Of a DNA stretch of 64,000 bases, positions 35,349-43,512 are shown piece after piece. How positions within the stretch are numbered: the first letter of the stretch is position 1; each line of letters opens with the position of its first letter. Origin of the DNA: Bacteroidales bacterium (GTDB lineage Bacteria; Bacteroidota; Bacteroidia; Bacteroidales; UBA932); assembly GCA_017452265.1 (NCBI GenBank), contig JAFTMS010000033.1, positions 1-64,000 of the forward strand, read 5' to 3'. The notes beneath the pieces are model-generated. The model searched no databases and was not told where the DNA came from. It saw only the letters and a list, made by a program, of their open reading frames with translations. The translations under genes were made by a program, and so were the position numbers.

Positions 35349-38300
35349 TTACTGAGCTGCAAGTCTCTTGTAGGTTTCGAGACGTACCTTTGCGAATTCC
35401 TCTGTCTTCTGGAGAAGTTCGTCGGCGCTCTCCGGGAACATCTTGTAGAGGGATGCGAAACGTACCTCGCCTTTGAGGAAGTCCTGGAACTTGCTCCAGT
35501 CTGGCTCCTTGCTGTCGAGAGTGAAAGGATTCTTTCCTGTACCCTCAAGAGCAGGATTGTACCTGTAGAGGTGCCAGTATCCGCACTCGACTGCGAGCTT
35601 CTCCTCCTTCTGGCTGAGTCCCATGCCGGCCTTGAGACCGTGGTTGATACATGGAGCGTAGCAGATCACGAGTGACGGTCCGTCGTATGCCTCAGCCTCC
35701 TTGATAGCGTTGAAGTACTGTGCCGGTGATGCACCCATCGCCACCTGTGCGACGTATACATATCCGTAGCTCATCGCCATCATTCCGAGATCCTTCTTGC
35801 GAACCCTCTTTCCTGAGGCTGCGAACTTCGCGATCGCACCTGCAGGAGTTGCCTTTGATGACTGTCCGCCGGTATTTGAATATACCTCAGTGTCGAGAAC
35901 GAGGATGTTTACATTCTCACCTGAAGCGAGCACGTGGTCGAGTCCGCCGTATCCGATGTCGTATGAAGCACCGTCACCGCCGATGATCCACTGGCTGCGT
36001 GCCGGGATGAACGTCTTGTACTCCACAAGGCCCTTGCAGACGTCGCATCCGCATGCCTCGCAGAGAGGAATGAGCTGGTCTGCAACCTCGCGTGTAACCT
36101 TTGCGTCGTTCTTGTTCTCAAGCCACTTTGTGAAGAGGGCCTTCATTTCGTCTGTGCAGCAGCTGCAGCTTAGTCCCTGCTCCATGAGCTTCGCAACCGT
36201 CATTCTTGCCCTGTCTGAACCGAGCTTCATACCGAGACCGAACTCGCAGAAGTCCTCGAAGAGTGAGTTTGCCCATGCAGGTCCGTGTCCGTTTGCGTCT
36301 GTGCAGTAAGGAGCTGCCGGGAATGATGCACCGTAGATAGAAGAGCATCCTGTTGCGTTGGCAATCATCATGTGGTCACCGAAGAGCTGTGTGATGGTCT
36401 TGATGTATGGTGTCTCACCGCAGCCTGCACATGCTCCCGAGTACTCGAAGAGAGGCTGTGCGAACTGAGCGTTCTTGATGTTTCCTGTCTTAGGCTGCAC
36501 GTTGTCCTTGTAGCCGATGTGCGAGTGGAGCCAGTCGAAGTTCTTCTGCTCTTCCTCCTGCGTGCCGAGAGGCTTCATCACGAGAGCCTTCTCCTTTGAA
36601 GGACAGACGTCGGCACAGTTGCCGCAGCCTGTACAGTCGAGGACAGATACGCTGATGCCGAACTTGTACTCCTTGAATACGGCCTTGCCCTGCTGGAGCT
36701 TTACACCCTCAGGTGCGTTTGCCGCCTCTTCTTCAGTAAGGAGGAACGGACGGATTGCAGCGTGAGGGCAGACGAATGCACAGTTGTTGCACTGGATACA
36801 GTTCTCAGCCTGCCACTCAGGAACCTTCACTGCCACACCGCGCTTCTCATAAGCTGTTGTGCCTGCCGGGATTGTTCCGTCTGCCTGATCCTTGAATGCG
36901 CTTACAGGAAGAGTGTCGCCGCACTGTGCGTTCACGGCATCTGCGATGTTCTTCACGAATTCAGGAGCAAGACGGTCTTTGTTAGGGTTCTCGAACTTCG
37001 CTGTGATGTTCTTCCAGTCGGCAGGAATCTCCACCTTGGTGTACTCACCGCCTCTGTCGACGGCAGCGTAGTTCATGTTCACGATGTGCTCACCCTTCTT
37101 GCCGTAGCTCTTCACGATGGCCTTCTTCATGTATGCCACAGCCTCCTCGTAAGGGATGATGCCAGTGATCTTGAAGAATGCAGACTGGAGGATTGTGTTT
37201 GTACGTCCGCCGAGTCCGATCTCAGCAGCGATCTTTGTCGCGTTGATGATATAGAGGGTGATGTTCTTCTTTCCGATGATTGCCTTGCAGTGGTCAGGAA
37301 TTCTCTTGAGGGTTTCTTCCTCATCCCAGAGACTGTTGAGAAGGAGAGTGCCGTTCTCCTTGATGCCCTTGAGCACGTCATACTTTGTGAGGTATGAAGG
37401 CACATGGCAGGCAACGAAATCAGGAGTACCTACGAGGTAAGGAGCCTTGATAGGGGCGTCGCCGAAACGCAGGTGAGAGCAGGTGTATCCGCCTGACTTC
37501 TTTGAGTCGTAGTCGAAATATGCCTGGCAGTACTTAGGAGTATGCTCACCGATGATCTTGATGGTGTTCTTGTTGGCTCCGACCGTACCGTCCGAACCGA
37601 GACCGTAGAACTTGCACTCTGTTGTGCCCGGCTTCACGATAGAGAACTCTTCCTTCTGAGGGAGGGACTTGAATGTGACATCGTCCACGATGCCGAGCGT
37701 GAATCCGTCCTTAGGCTCTGCGAGCTCGAGGTTTTCGTATACTGAAACAATCTGTGCCGGAGTCGTGTCCTTTGATGAGAGACCATAACGGCCGCCTACT
37801 ACGAGCGGTGCGTTCTCCGCGCCCTGGAAGAGGGCCTTGATGTCGAGGTAGAGAGGCTCTGCAAGTGCGCCCGGCTCCTTTGTCCTGTCGAGGACGGCGA
37901 TCCTCTTCACGCTCTTCGGGAGGGCCTTCATGAAATACTTCGCTGAGAAAGGCCTGTAAAGACGTACGATCATGACGCCGACCTTCTTTCCCTGTGATGC
38001 GAGGTAGTCGATTGTCTCCTTGATTGTCTCGGTCACTGAGCCCATTGCGATGATGATGTTCTCTGCCTCAGGATCTCCGTAGTAGTCGAAAGGACGATAC
38101 TCGCGGCCTGTAAGCTCGCTGATCTCGCCCATGTAGCGTGCCACTACGTCAGGAACTGCATCGTAATACTGGTTGCATGCTTCGCGTGCCTGGAAATACA
38201 CGTCGCTGTTCTGTGCAGTGCCTCGTGTCACAGGAGCGTCCGGTGAAAGCGCCTTTGCGCGGAACTTTGCGAGTGACTTGGTGCTTACCATTCCCTTGAG

Positions 38301-38876
38301 AGCCTCCTCGTCGATAAGCTCGATCTTCTGGATCTCGTGTGAAGTACGGAAACCGTCGAAGAAATGGAGGAAAGGAATGCTTGACTTGATGGTCGAAAGA
38401 TGAGCGACAGCTGCCATGTCAAGAGCCTCCTGTACAGAAGCGGATGCGAGCATTGCGAAGCCTGTCTGGCGGCATGCCATCACGTCCTGATGGTCGCCGA
38501 ATATGGAGAGGGCGTGCGATGCAAGTGCACGTGCCGACACGTGGAACACGGTCGGAAGCATCTCGCCGGCAATCTTGTACATGTTAGGGATCATAAGGAG
38601 AAGACCCTGCGATGCGGTGAATGTCGTTGTAAGGGCGCCTGCCTGGAGCGAGCCGTGTACTGCGCCGGCAGCACCGCCTTCACTCTGCATCTCGGTTACC
38701 TTCACGACCTCGCCGAAGAGGTTCTTCTTGCCCTGAGCCGCCCACTCGTCCACGTACTCTGCCATGGTCGATGAAGGCGTGATTGGGTAAATGGCTGCGT
38801 GCTCGCTGAAGAGATACGCGATGTGCGCTGCAGCCCAGTTACCGTCACAAGTGACGAATTTCTTTTCGTTTGCCAT
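35349..38876 (-). CDS. nifJ: Pyruvate:ferredoxin (flavodoxin) oxidoreductase
   Basis: This 1175-residue single-chain enzyme oxidises pyruvate with CoA to acetyl-CoA and CO2, passing electrons to ferredoxin. Domain order: pyruvate-binding domain I (AYLFSEHAAIYPITPSSTMAE at the start), domain II, CoA-binding domain III, domain V with two [4Fe-4S] motifs (CIQCNNCAFVCP about 694, CTGCGNCADVCP about 750), then thiamine-diphosphate domain VI with CAGCGETPYIKT and GDGASYDIGYGGLDHVL. The C-terminal Cys-containing domain VII is present. Length is normal. It is the core anaerobic energy enzyme here, and the ferredoxin at 30.2 kb is the probable partner. Confidence 0.97.
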   Translation of the reverse strand: MANEKKFVTCDGNWAAAHIAYLFSEHAAIYPITPSSTMAEYVDEWAAQGKKNLFGEVVKVTEMQSEGGAAGAVHGSLQAGALTTTFTASQGLLLMIPNMYKIAGEMLPTVFHVSARALASHALSIFGDHQDVMACRQTGFAMLASASVQEALDMAAVAHLSTIKSSIPFLHFFDGFRTSHEIQKIELIDEEALKGMVSTKSLAKFRAKALSPDAPVTRGTAQNSDVYFQAREACNQYYDAVPDVVARYMGEISELTGREYRPFDYYGDPEAENIIIAMGSVTETIKETIDYLASQGKKVGVMIVRLYRPFSAKYFMKALPKSVKRIAVLDRTKEPGALAEPLYLDIKALFQGAENAPLVVGGRYGLSSKDTTPAQIVSVYENLELAEPKDGFTLGIVDDVTFKSLPQKEEFSIVKPGTTECKFYGLGSDGTVGANKNTIKIIGEHTPKYCQAYFDYDSKKSGGYTCSHLRFGDAPIKAPYLVGTPDFVACHVPSYLTKYDVLKGIKENGTLLLNSLWDEEETLKRIPDHCKAIIGKKNITLYIINATKIAAEIGLGGRTNTILQSAFFKITGIIPYEEAVAYMKKAIVKSYGKKGEHIVNMNYAAVDRGGEYTKVEIPADWKNITAKFENPNKDRLAPEFVKNIADAVNAQCGDTLPVSAFKDQADGTIPAGTTAYEKRGVAVKVPEWQAENCIQCNNCAFVCPHAAIRPFLLTEEEAANAPEGVKLQQGKAVFKEYKFGISVSVLDCTGCGNCADVCPSKEKALVMKPLGTQEEEQKNFDWLHSHIGYKDNVQPKTGNIKNAQFAQPLFEYSGACAGCGETPYIKTITQLFGDHMMIANATGCSSIYGASFPAAPYCTDANGHGPAWANSLFEDFCEFGLGMKLGSDRARMTVAKLMEQGLSCSCCTDEMKALFTKWLENKNDAKVTREVADQLIPLCEACGCDVCKGLVEYKTFIPARSQWIIGGDGASYDIGYGGLDHVLASGENVNILVLDTEVYSNTGGQSSKATPAGAIAKFAASGKRVRKKDLGMMAMSYGYVYVAQVAMGASPAQYFNAIKEAEAYDGPSLVICYAPCINHGLKAGMGLSQKEEKLAVECGYWHLYRYNPALEGTGKNPFTLDSKEPDWSKFQDFLKGEVRFASLYKMFPESADELLQKTEEFAKVRLETYKRLAAQ

Positions 38877-38917
38877 AATCGTTAATTGTTTATGTTGTAT
38901 TATAATTTGTCATAATC

Positions 38918-38957
38918 CCGTGTACGTGCACGGTGAAAACAATATCGTACAAATTTA
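38918..38957 (-). promoter_or_regulatory. Promoter and palindromic site in the nifJ leader
   Basis: TAAATTTG on the minus strand (38950-38957) is a -7 element. Downstream, in the transcribed leader, is the near-perfect 16-bp palindrome CCGTGTACGTGCACGG (38918-38933). It could be an operator or an RNA hairpin controlling nifJ. Confidence 0.5.
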
Positions 38958-38980
38958 GGTATTTTTTGCCGATAATCGTT

Positions 38981-39027
38981 AAAAAAAAAGAAAAAGTTCC
39001 AGAACCGGTAAGGGAACGGTCTGGAAC
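38981..39027 (-). terminator. Rho-independent terminator of fabD
   Basis: On the minus strand GTTCCAGACCG pairs with CGGTTCTGGAAC (one bulge) and is followed by TTTTTCTTTTTTTTT, 18 nt after the fabD stop. Confidence 0.88.
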
Positions 39028-39045
39028 TCAGTTTCGGATGCCTTT

Positions 39046-39930
39046 CTACAAGCTCTGATGGCCTTCGATTGCGACCGGCTCGGTGGCGATTTTTGCCACG
39101 AGTCCCTGAAGCACCTTGCCAGGGCCGAGCTCGATGAAATGGTCTGCCCCGTCGGCAATCATGTTCTTCACGCTCTGCGTCCAGCGTACCGGAGATGTAA
39201 GCTGTGCAAGGAGGTTTGCCTTGATTTCTTCGGGATCGGTCGACGGCTGTGCAGTGACATTCTGATATACAGGGCAGATAGGCGTGCTGAATACGGCCTT
39301 CTCGGTGCCTTCCGCAAGCTCTGCGCGGGCCGGCTCCATGAGAGGGGAGTGGAATGCACCGCCGACAGGAAGCGGAAGTGCGCGTTTTGCGCCGGCTTCC
39401 TTCATCTTCACGCATGCTGCCTCGACAGCCTCCTTCTCGCCTGAAATCACGATCTGGCCGTCGCAGTTGTAGTTTGCCGCCACGACAACTCCTTCTGTCT
39501 CAGCGCAGATCTGCTCCACCTTTTCCGTCGGAAGGGCTATGACGGCTGCCATTGTGCCCGGTGTGATCTCGCAAGCCTTCTGCATTGCCTGTGCGCGGAT
39601 CGACACGAGCTTGAGTCCCTCTTCGAAGTCCATGGCGCCGGCGGCGACAAGGGCTGAGAACTCGCCGAGCGAGTGGCCGGCCACCATGTCCGGAGCAAAG
39701 TCCGGAAGGCATTTTGCCAGCAGGACGGAGTGCAGGAAGATGGCCGGCTGGGTGACTTTTGTCTGCTTGAGGTCGTCAGCAGTGCCTTCGAACATTATGT
39801 CAGTGATTCTGAATCCGAGGATTTCGTTTGCCTTTTCGAGCATCGCGTGTGCTACGGTGTTGTTCTCGTAAAGGTCTTTGGCCATACCCGGGAACTGTGA
39901 TCCCTGGCCGGGAAAAACGTATGATTTCAT
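39046..39930 (-). CDS. fabD: Malonyl-CoA:ACP transacylase
   Basis: This 294-residue enzyme moves malonyl from CoA to acyl carrier protein in fatty acid synthesis. The start FPGQGSQFPGMAKDLY is the family signature. The nucleophile Ser is in AGHSLGEFSAL (about 89-92), the Arg in RAQAMQ, and the catalytic His in GAFHSPLMEPA (about 200). ELGPGKVLQGL near the end is typical. It is monocistronic with its own promoter and terminator. fabD is more often in an acyl carrier/fab cluster, so its isolation here is a little unusual. Confidence 0.95.
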   Translation of the reverse strand: MKSYVFPGQGSQFPGMAKDLYENNTVAHAMLEKANEILGFRITDIMFEGTADDLKQTKVTQPAIFLHSVLLAKCLPDFAPDMVAGHSLGEFSALVAAGAMDFEEGLKLVSIRAQAMQKACEITPGTMAAVIALPTEKVEQICAETEGVVVAANYNCDGQIVISGEKEAVEAACVKMKEAGAKRALPLPVGGAFHSPLMEPARAELAEGTEKAVFSTPICPVYQNVTAQPSTDPEEIKANLLAQLTSPVRWTQSVKNMIADGADHFIELGPGKVLQGLVAKIATEPVAIEGHQSL

Positions 39931-39957
39931 AATGACTTTGTGTGTAATTTACGGATG

Positions 39958-39965
39958 CAAAGGTA
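39958..39965 (-). promoter_or_regulatory. -7 element of fabD
   Basis: TACCTTTG on the minus strand, 27 nt before the ATG at 39930. Confidence 0.5.
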
Positions 39966-40046
39966 TAAAATATTGTTTTGCTGCGCGAAAGTTTCGCCCC
40001 ATTGCGGAATAATTGACAATAATGTGGCGAAATCGTCAAAAATTGC

Positions 40047-40054
40047 TACCTTTG
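40047..40054 (+). promoter_or_regulatory. -7 element of the tRNA-Arg gene
   Basis: TACCTTTG lies 11 nt before the mature tRNA 5' end. No clear -33 element is seen at the expected distance. Confidence 0.5.
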
Positions 40055-40065
40055 CAAAGATATCC

Positions 40066-40137
40066 GGCCCTATAGTTTAATGGATAGAATTTCAGATTCC
40101 GGTTCTGACGGTTGCGGTTCGATTCCGCATGGGGCTA
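40066..40137 (+). tRNA. tRNA-Arg (CCG anticodon)
   Basis: All four arms fold: acceptor GGCCCTA with TGGGGCT (one G-U at the end), D arm GTTT/GAAT, anticodon stem TCAGA/TCTGA with loop TTCCGGT (anticodon CCG, reading CGG), T stem TGCGG/CCGCA with loop TTCGATT, discriminator A. CCA is not encoded. It is 72 nt long with a short variable loop. Confidence 0.95.
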
Positions 40138-40145
40138 CAACATCA

Positions 40146-40177
40146 ATCCCCGGCCTGGCCGGGGATTTCTTTTTTTA
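40146..40177 (+). terminator. Terminator of the tRNA-Arg gene
   Basis: ATCCCCGGCC and GGCCGGGGAT form a long stem followed by TTCTTTTTTT. It overlaps the last codon of the convergent repressor gene. Confidence 0.88.
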
Positions 40178-40855
40178 CAGGTTCTGGATCAGCACTCCGA
40201 CGACCCTGAATATGTTTATGATTTCTTCACGCGGAAGTTCGAAATCCGGAAAGTGATCCTTGTTTTCAGCTATGCATCGGAGCGTTGCCCCGTTGTCTAC
40301 AATCCTGCGGACCACCATGCCTTGCGACATCGTGTCGATGACGTAGATCTCACCGTTGATTATGGTTGAGTCCATCTGAATCTTGCGAAGTGCAAGAAGG
40401 TAGCCTCTGCATATCCTCGGCGCCATTGCATCGCCCGGGCAGGTCGCAAACAGGTCATGCTTCTGGAAATGCGGCACCGGCGGGAGACGGTCAACGAGTT
40501 CCGAATTGGTCACATATTCATATATGTTTATTTCAGGGGCTCTGAAAAGCCTTGCCGGGATTACGGGAATATACTCGTCATGGCTCAGTTCCGGGTGGCT
40601 TTCCGTATGGTCTTCCGGATGAGCGGAGGCTTTTGTGTCGAACATTGGTCCTTCGCCTGTGAGCAGCCAGTTCACCCTGAAACCGAACGCCTTGTTCCAT
40701 TTTGCAGCGGAATTCTTGCCGAACGGTCTTCCGTTCAGCTGGTTGCTTACAGCTGCCTGCTGGACTTCAAGAACCTTTGCGACTTCCTGCTGGGACATGC
40801 CCATTTCCGCAAAATACTCCTTTATTTTCTTGCCGATGGCTATGGTTGGTATCAT
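40175..40855 (-). CDS. XRE/S24-type repressor with lost protease residues
   Basis: This 226-residue protein has an N-terminal HTH (IKEYFAEMGMSQQEVAKVLEVQQAAVSNQLNGR, about 11-43) and a C-terminal LexA/CI-like S24 domain (about 95-226). In LexA-type proteins the nucleophile is the Ser of GDSM and the base is the Lys of VKR. Here these read GDAM (Ala143) and VVRR (Arg183). Both catalytic residues appear replaced, so RecA-induced self-cleavage is not expected and it may respond to a ligand or partner instead. A 13-bp inverted repeat lies in its promoter region, probably its own operator. It is not in an obvious prophage. Confidence 0.82.
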   Translation of the reverse strand: MIPTIAIGKKIKEYFAEMGMSQQEVAKVLEVQQAAVSNQLNGRPFGKNSAAKWNKAFGFRVNWLLTGEGPMFDTKASAHPEDHTESHPELSHDEYIPVIPARLFRAPEINIYEYVTNSELVDRLPPVPHFQKHDLFATCPGDAMAPRICRGYLLALRKIQMDSTIINGEIYVIDTMSQGMVVRRIVDNGATLRCIAENKDHFPDFELPREEIINIFRVVGVLIQNL

Positions 40856-40883
40856 TTTATTTACAAATTTTGTATAAAAAGTG

Positions 40884-40948
40884 TTGTTTATTACAAAATC
40901 GGTGTTATATTTGCGAGGTCAATCGCTAATCCGAGGCAAATATAACAC
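40884..40948. promoter_or_regulatory. Symmetric operator with opposed promoters
   Basis: The 13-bp arms GTGTTATATTTGC (40902-40914) and GCAAATATAACAC (40936-40948) are perfect inverted copies 21 nt apart. Each contains a TATATTTG -7 element, so the right arm drives the repressor gene (minus) and the left arm drives the small gene at 41008 (plus). A TTG at 40884-40886 is 19 nt before the left -7. AAAAAGTGTT and AACACTTTTT flank the region. Confidence 0.65.
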
Positions 40949-41007
40949 TTTTTGGCGACGCGTAGACAAAAAAGTAACAAAAATAGTAATTTCAAGCTGT
41001 TGACGTG

Positions 41008-41178
41008 ATGGAAAAGATTCTTTCAGGATTATGTTTTATTGCAGGTGCGGTATTCTTCATCATCGCATTGCTCGGTGCGTGGCGTTATTTCTTCACAATG
41101 GCTTTCTGCTTTGCCGGAGGCATCCTCATTTCCGAAAACGAAACGAGCAGGACTCCCATGAACAGAGACAGGAAGTAG
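41008..41178 (+). CDS. Small two-helix membrane protein
   Basis: A 56-codon frame starts at ATG 41008. The product has two hydrophobic helices (about 5-24, LSGLCFIAGAVFFIIALLGA, and about 27-43, FFTMAFCFAGGILIS) and a short hydrophilic tail ETSRTPMNRDRK. The frame lies directly downstream of a promoter arm in the symmetric operator, so it may be controlled by the S24-type repressor. I do not recognise it. Shortness and the absence of any other evidence keep confidence moderate. Confidence 0.5.
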   Translation: MEKILSGLCFIAGAVFFIIALLGAWRYFFTMAFCFAGGILISENETSRTPMNRDRK

Positions 41179-41221
41179 GTGTCCCCACTTCCTGCCTGAT
41201 ATCCATGTTCCTGCCTGACAT

Positions 41222-43510
41222 CTATCTGCACCACTGATCCAGCCATCTGAAATATTCCCTGTGCCACATCAGCGCGTTCTGCGGCTTCAGTATCCAGTGA
41301 TTCTCATCAGGGAAAATAAGCAGTCTTGACGGCACTCCCATCATCTGTGCCGCATTGTAGGCAGCCATTCCTTCATCCACAGGCACCCTGTAGTCCATTC
41401 CTCCGTGTATTACCATGAGCGGCGTATGCCATCTGGTCACGAGCTTGTGCGGCGAGAGGGCATAATGACGCACGGCCTTAGGCTCGCTGCTCCATGGTGA
41501 ACCTCCCTGCCTGATTCCTCCGAACGTCACTCCGTCACCGGCCGGGCCGACAGGAGCATCAGCGGTTCCGACGCGTGGATCGATTTCAGCCTCGTGAACT
41601 CCTCCGTTGTCGAAATTCGGGAACCACATTTCCTCGGTCGTCATATACATATGCTCCTCATTGAATATGCCTGCATGCGCGATGAATGCGTCAAATGTGT
41701 TTTCGTGTGTTCCGCAGAGATAGTATACGGAATATCCGCCGTAGCTTGCTCCGCATGCCGCCATCTTTCCTACATACTGCTCCGCCTTCAGTTCACGCGC
41801 CGCAGCGAGGTAGTCCTGCATGTTGAGTCCCGGATAATCGCCGGATATCTGTTCCGTCCATTCCTGTCCGAAGGCTGTCGTTCCGCGTCTGTTCGGCAGC
41901 ACGACCACATATCCCTGAGCTGCCATGAGGCGGTAGTTCCATCGGTACGACCATCCCTGGCTTATCGTGCCCTGAGGGCCTCCGAGGCAGATGAGGATTG
42001 ACGGATATTCCTTTGAAGGGTCGAACTTCGGCGGGTAGAGCACCCATGTGAGCATGTCTTTGCCGTCGACTGTCTTCACGTAACGTGCCTCGGTCTGATG
42101 TGGTGCAAGCTGTGAAAGTATATGGTCGTTCTCAGTGGTTACAGGAGTATATGTCACTGAGCTTCCGATGTTTACAGCTACAAGCTCCGTCGGGAAGTCC
42201 AGGCTGCACCAGGTCGTGTAGAGAGTCCTGGTGCCGTCTTCTGATTCTGCAACATGGAAAGGCGAGCCGAAGTCGTTCCAGCGGTCTTCTTCCGTAAGGC
42301 GTATGATTTCCCATCCCTCGGCCTCGCAGACTGCTTCGAAGATGCCCTGAAGGCCTTCCGCAAGCGAATTGAAGTAAATGCTCTTCGAATCTTCTGCCCA
42401 TACGGGACCTGCCGCATTGTACTTGAAGTCGTTCGTGATGTCGAGTATGTTGCTGAACGAAGGCATGCCCGAGCTCCAGTCCACGTCCGCAACGATGAGC
42501 CTCTGCTTGTCTGCCTCATATCCGTCGCGCTCCATGCTGATCCAGCATATCCTGCTGCCGTCCGGGCTCCAGACAGGATCCGTGTCGTAACCTCCGCCCA
42601 TCTCGATGACCTCTGTCTGCGCCGTCTCTATATTATAGATGTATATCTCTGTGTCTGTGGAAAAGGCGTATCTCTTTCCCGTGAGCTTGCGGCACGAATA
42701 GGCTATGAACCTGCTGTCCGGGCTCCATGCGAGCTGTTCGATGCCGCTGAACGGCTCTGTCGGAAGCTCATAAAGCTCATCTTCTCCGGCCAGGATGTCC
42801 GTCGAGTTCGATGGCTCTATGGTCTTCGTGCCGTCGAAGCTGAAGTCTGCGATGAATGTGTGCGGAATTTCCATGACGGTGTGGTCCCAATGGCGATACA
42901 TCAGGTCGTCTGTCGTATATGCCGTTGCCTTGTCGAGATCTCCGTAGCAGTCTGCAGGGGATTTTACGGCGCTCTTCACGGTGCTCACGTACATGAGCTT
43001 CTTCTGGTCCGGTGAAAGCTTGAAATCGCTGATTCCAGCCGGTACTTCGCTGACCTTCTGCACTTTGGAGAGCTTCCACGAGCCTTTCCGGCAGCTTGTT
43101 TCAGCGGTGTACAGCTGTCCGCCCATGAGGAAGGCCAGGTGCCTGCCGTCTGCGCTCCATCTCGCATTTGAAATGCTCTTGCCGGATTCCGTAAGCTGCT
43201 GCTGGTCAGAGCCGTCGAGATTGCAGACGAACAGGTTGCGGCATGACCGGTTGTCTTCCACGGATGTGTAGCTTACTCCATATAATATGTGTTTCCCATC
43301 CGGGGATACTTGCGGGTCCGAAAGTCTGCCGAAAGCGAGAAGTGCCTCCGGTGTCATATGCCCGTCCTCGATGCTGATGCTGCTTCTGGCGATGTATCCC
43401 TCGCCGTCAAATGGTTTTTCCTCCTTCTTCATGACCATTACGATTCCGATTGCGATTCCAACGAGTATCAGCAGTCTGATCACCCTGGAAATTGTCGATG
43501 ATTTCTTCAT
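41222..43510 (-). CDS. S9 family serine peptidase (prolyl oligopeptidase-like), membrane-anchored
   Basis: This 762-residue peptidase has an N-terminal membrane anchor (about 10-26, IRLLILVGIAIGIVMVM), a seven-bladed beta-propeller with repeated SPDGKHILY, SADGRHLAFL, SPDSRFIAYS and SPDGSRICW blades, and an alpha/beta hydrolase domain (about 480-762). The triad is Ser in AACGASYGGYS (about 590), Asp in HGGMDYRVPV and His in DENHWIL. It resembles DPP5/acylaminoacyl peptidases and should release dipeptides from peptides in the periplasm. It ends the recG-WYL-S9 operon, 2 nt after the WYL gene. Confidence 0.9.
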   Translation of the reverse strand: MKKSSTISRVIRLLILVGIAIGIVMVMKKEEKPFDGEGYIARSSISIEDGHMTPEALLAFGRLSDPQVSPDGKHILYGVSYTSVEDNRSCRNLFVCNLDGSDQQQLTESGKSISNARWSADGRHLAFLMGGQLYTAETSCRKGSWKLSKVQKVSEVPAGISDFKLSPDQKKLMYVSTVKSAVKSPADCYGDLDKATAYTTDDLMYRHWDHTVMEIPHTFIADFSFDGTKTIEPSNSTDILAGEDELYELPTEPFSGIEQLAWSPDSRFIAYSCRKLTGKRYAFSTDTEIYIYNIETAQTEVIEMGGGYDTDPVWSPDGSRICWISMERDGYEADKQRLIVADVDWSSGMPSFSNILDITNDFKYNAAGPVWAEDSKSIYFNSLAEGLQGIFEAVCEAEGWEIIRLTEEDRWNDFGSPFHVAESEDGTRTLYTTWCSLDFPTELVAVNIGSSVTYTPVTTENDHILSQLAPHQTEARYVKTVDGKDMLTWVLYPPKFDPSKEYPSILICLGGPQGTISQGWSYRWNYRLMAAQGYVVVLPNRRGTTAFGQEWTEQISGDYPGLNMQDYLAAARELKAEQYVGKMAACGASYGGYSVYYLCGTHENTFDAFIAHAGIFNEEHMYMTTEEMWFPNFDNGGVHEAEIDPRVGTADAPVGPAGDGVTFGGIRQGGSPWSSEPKAVRHYALSPHKLVTRWHTPLMVIHGGMDYRVPVDEGMAAYNAAQMMGVPSRLLIFPDENHWILKPQNALMWHREYFRWLDQWCR

Positions 43511-43512
43511 AT

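Noticed and set aside
40175-41178. Prophage immunity region
   Set aside because: A phage-type repressor is present but there are no integrase, replication or structural genes around it.
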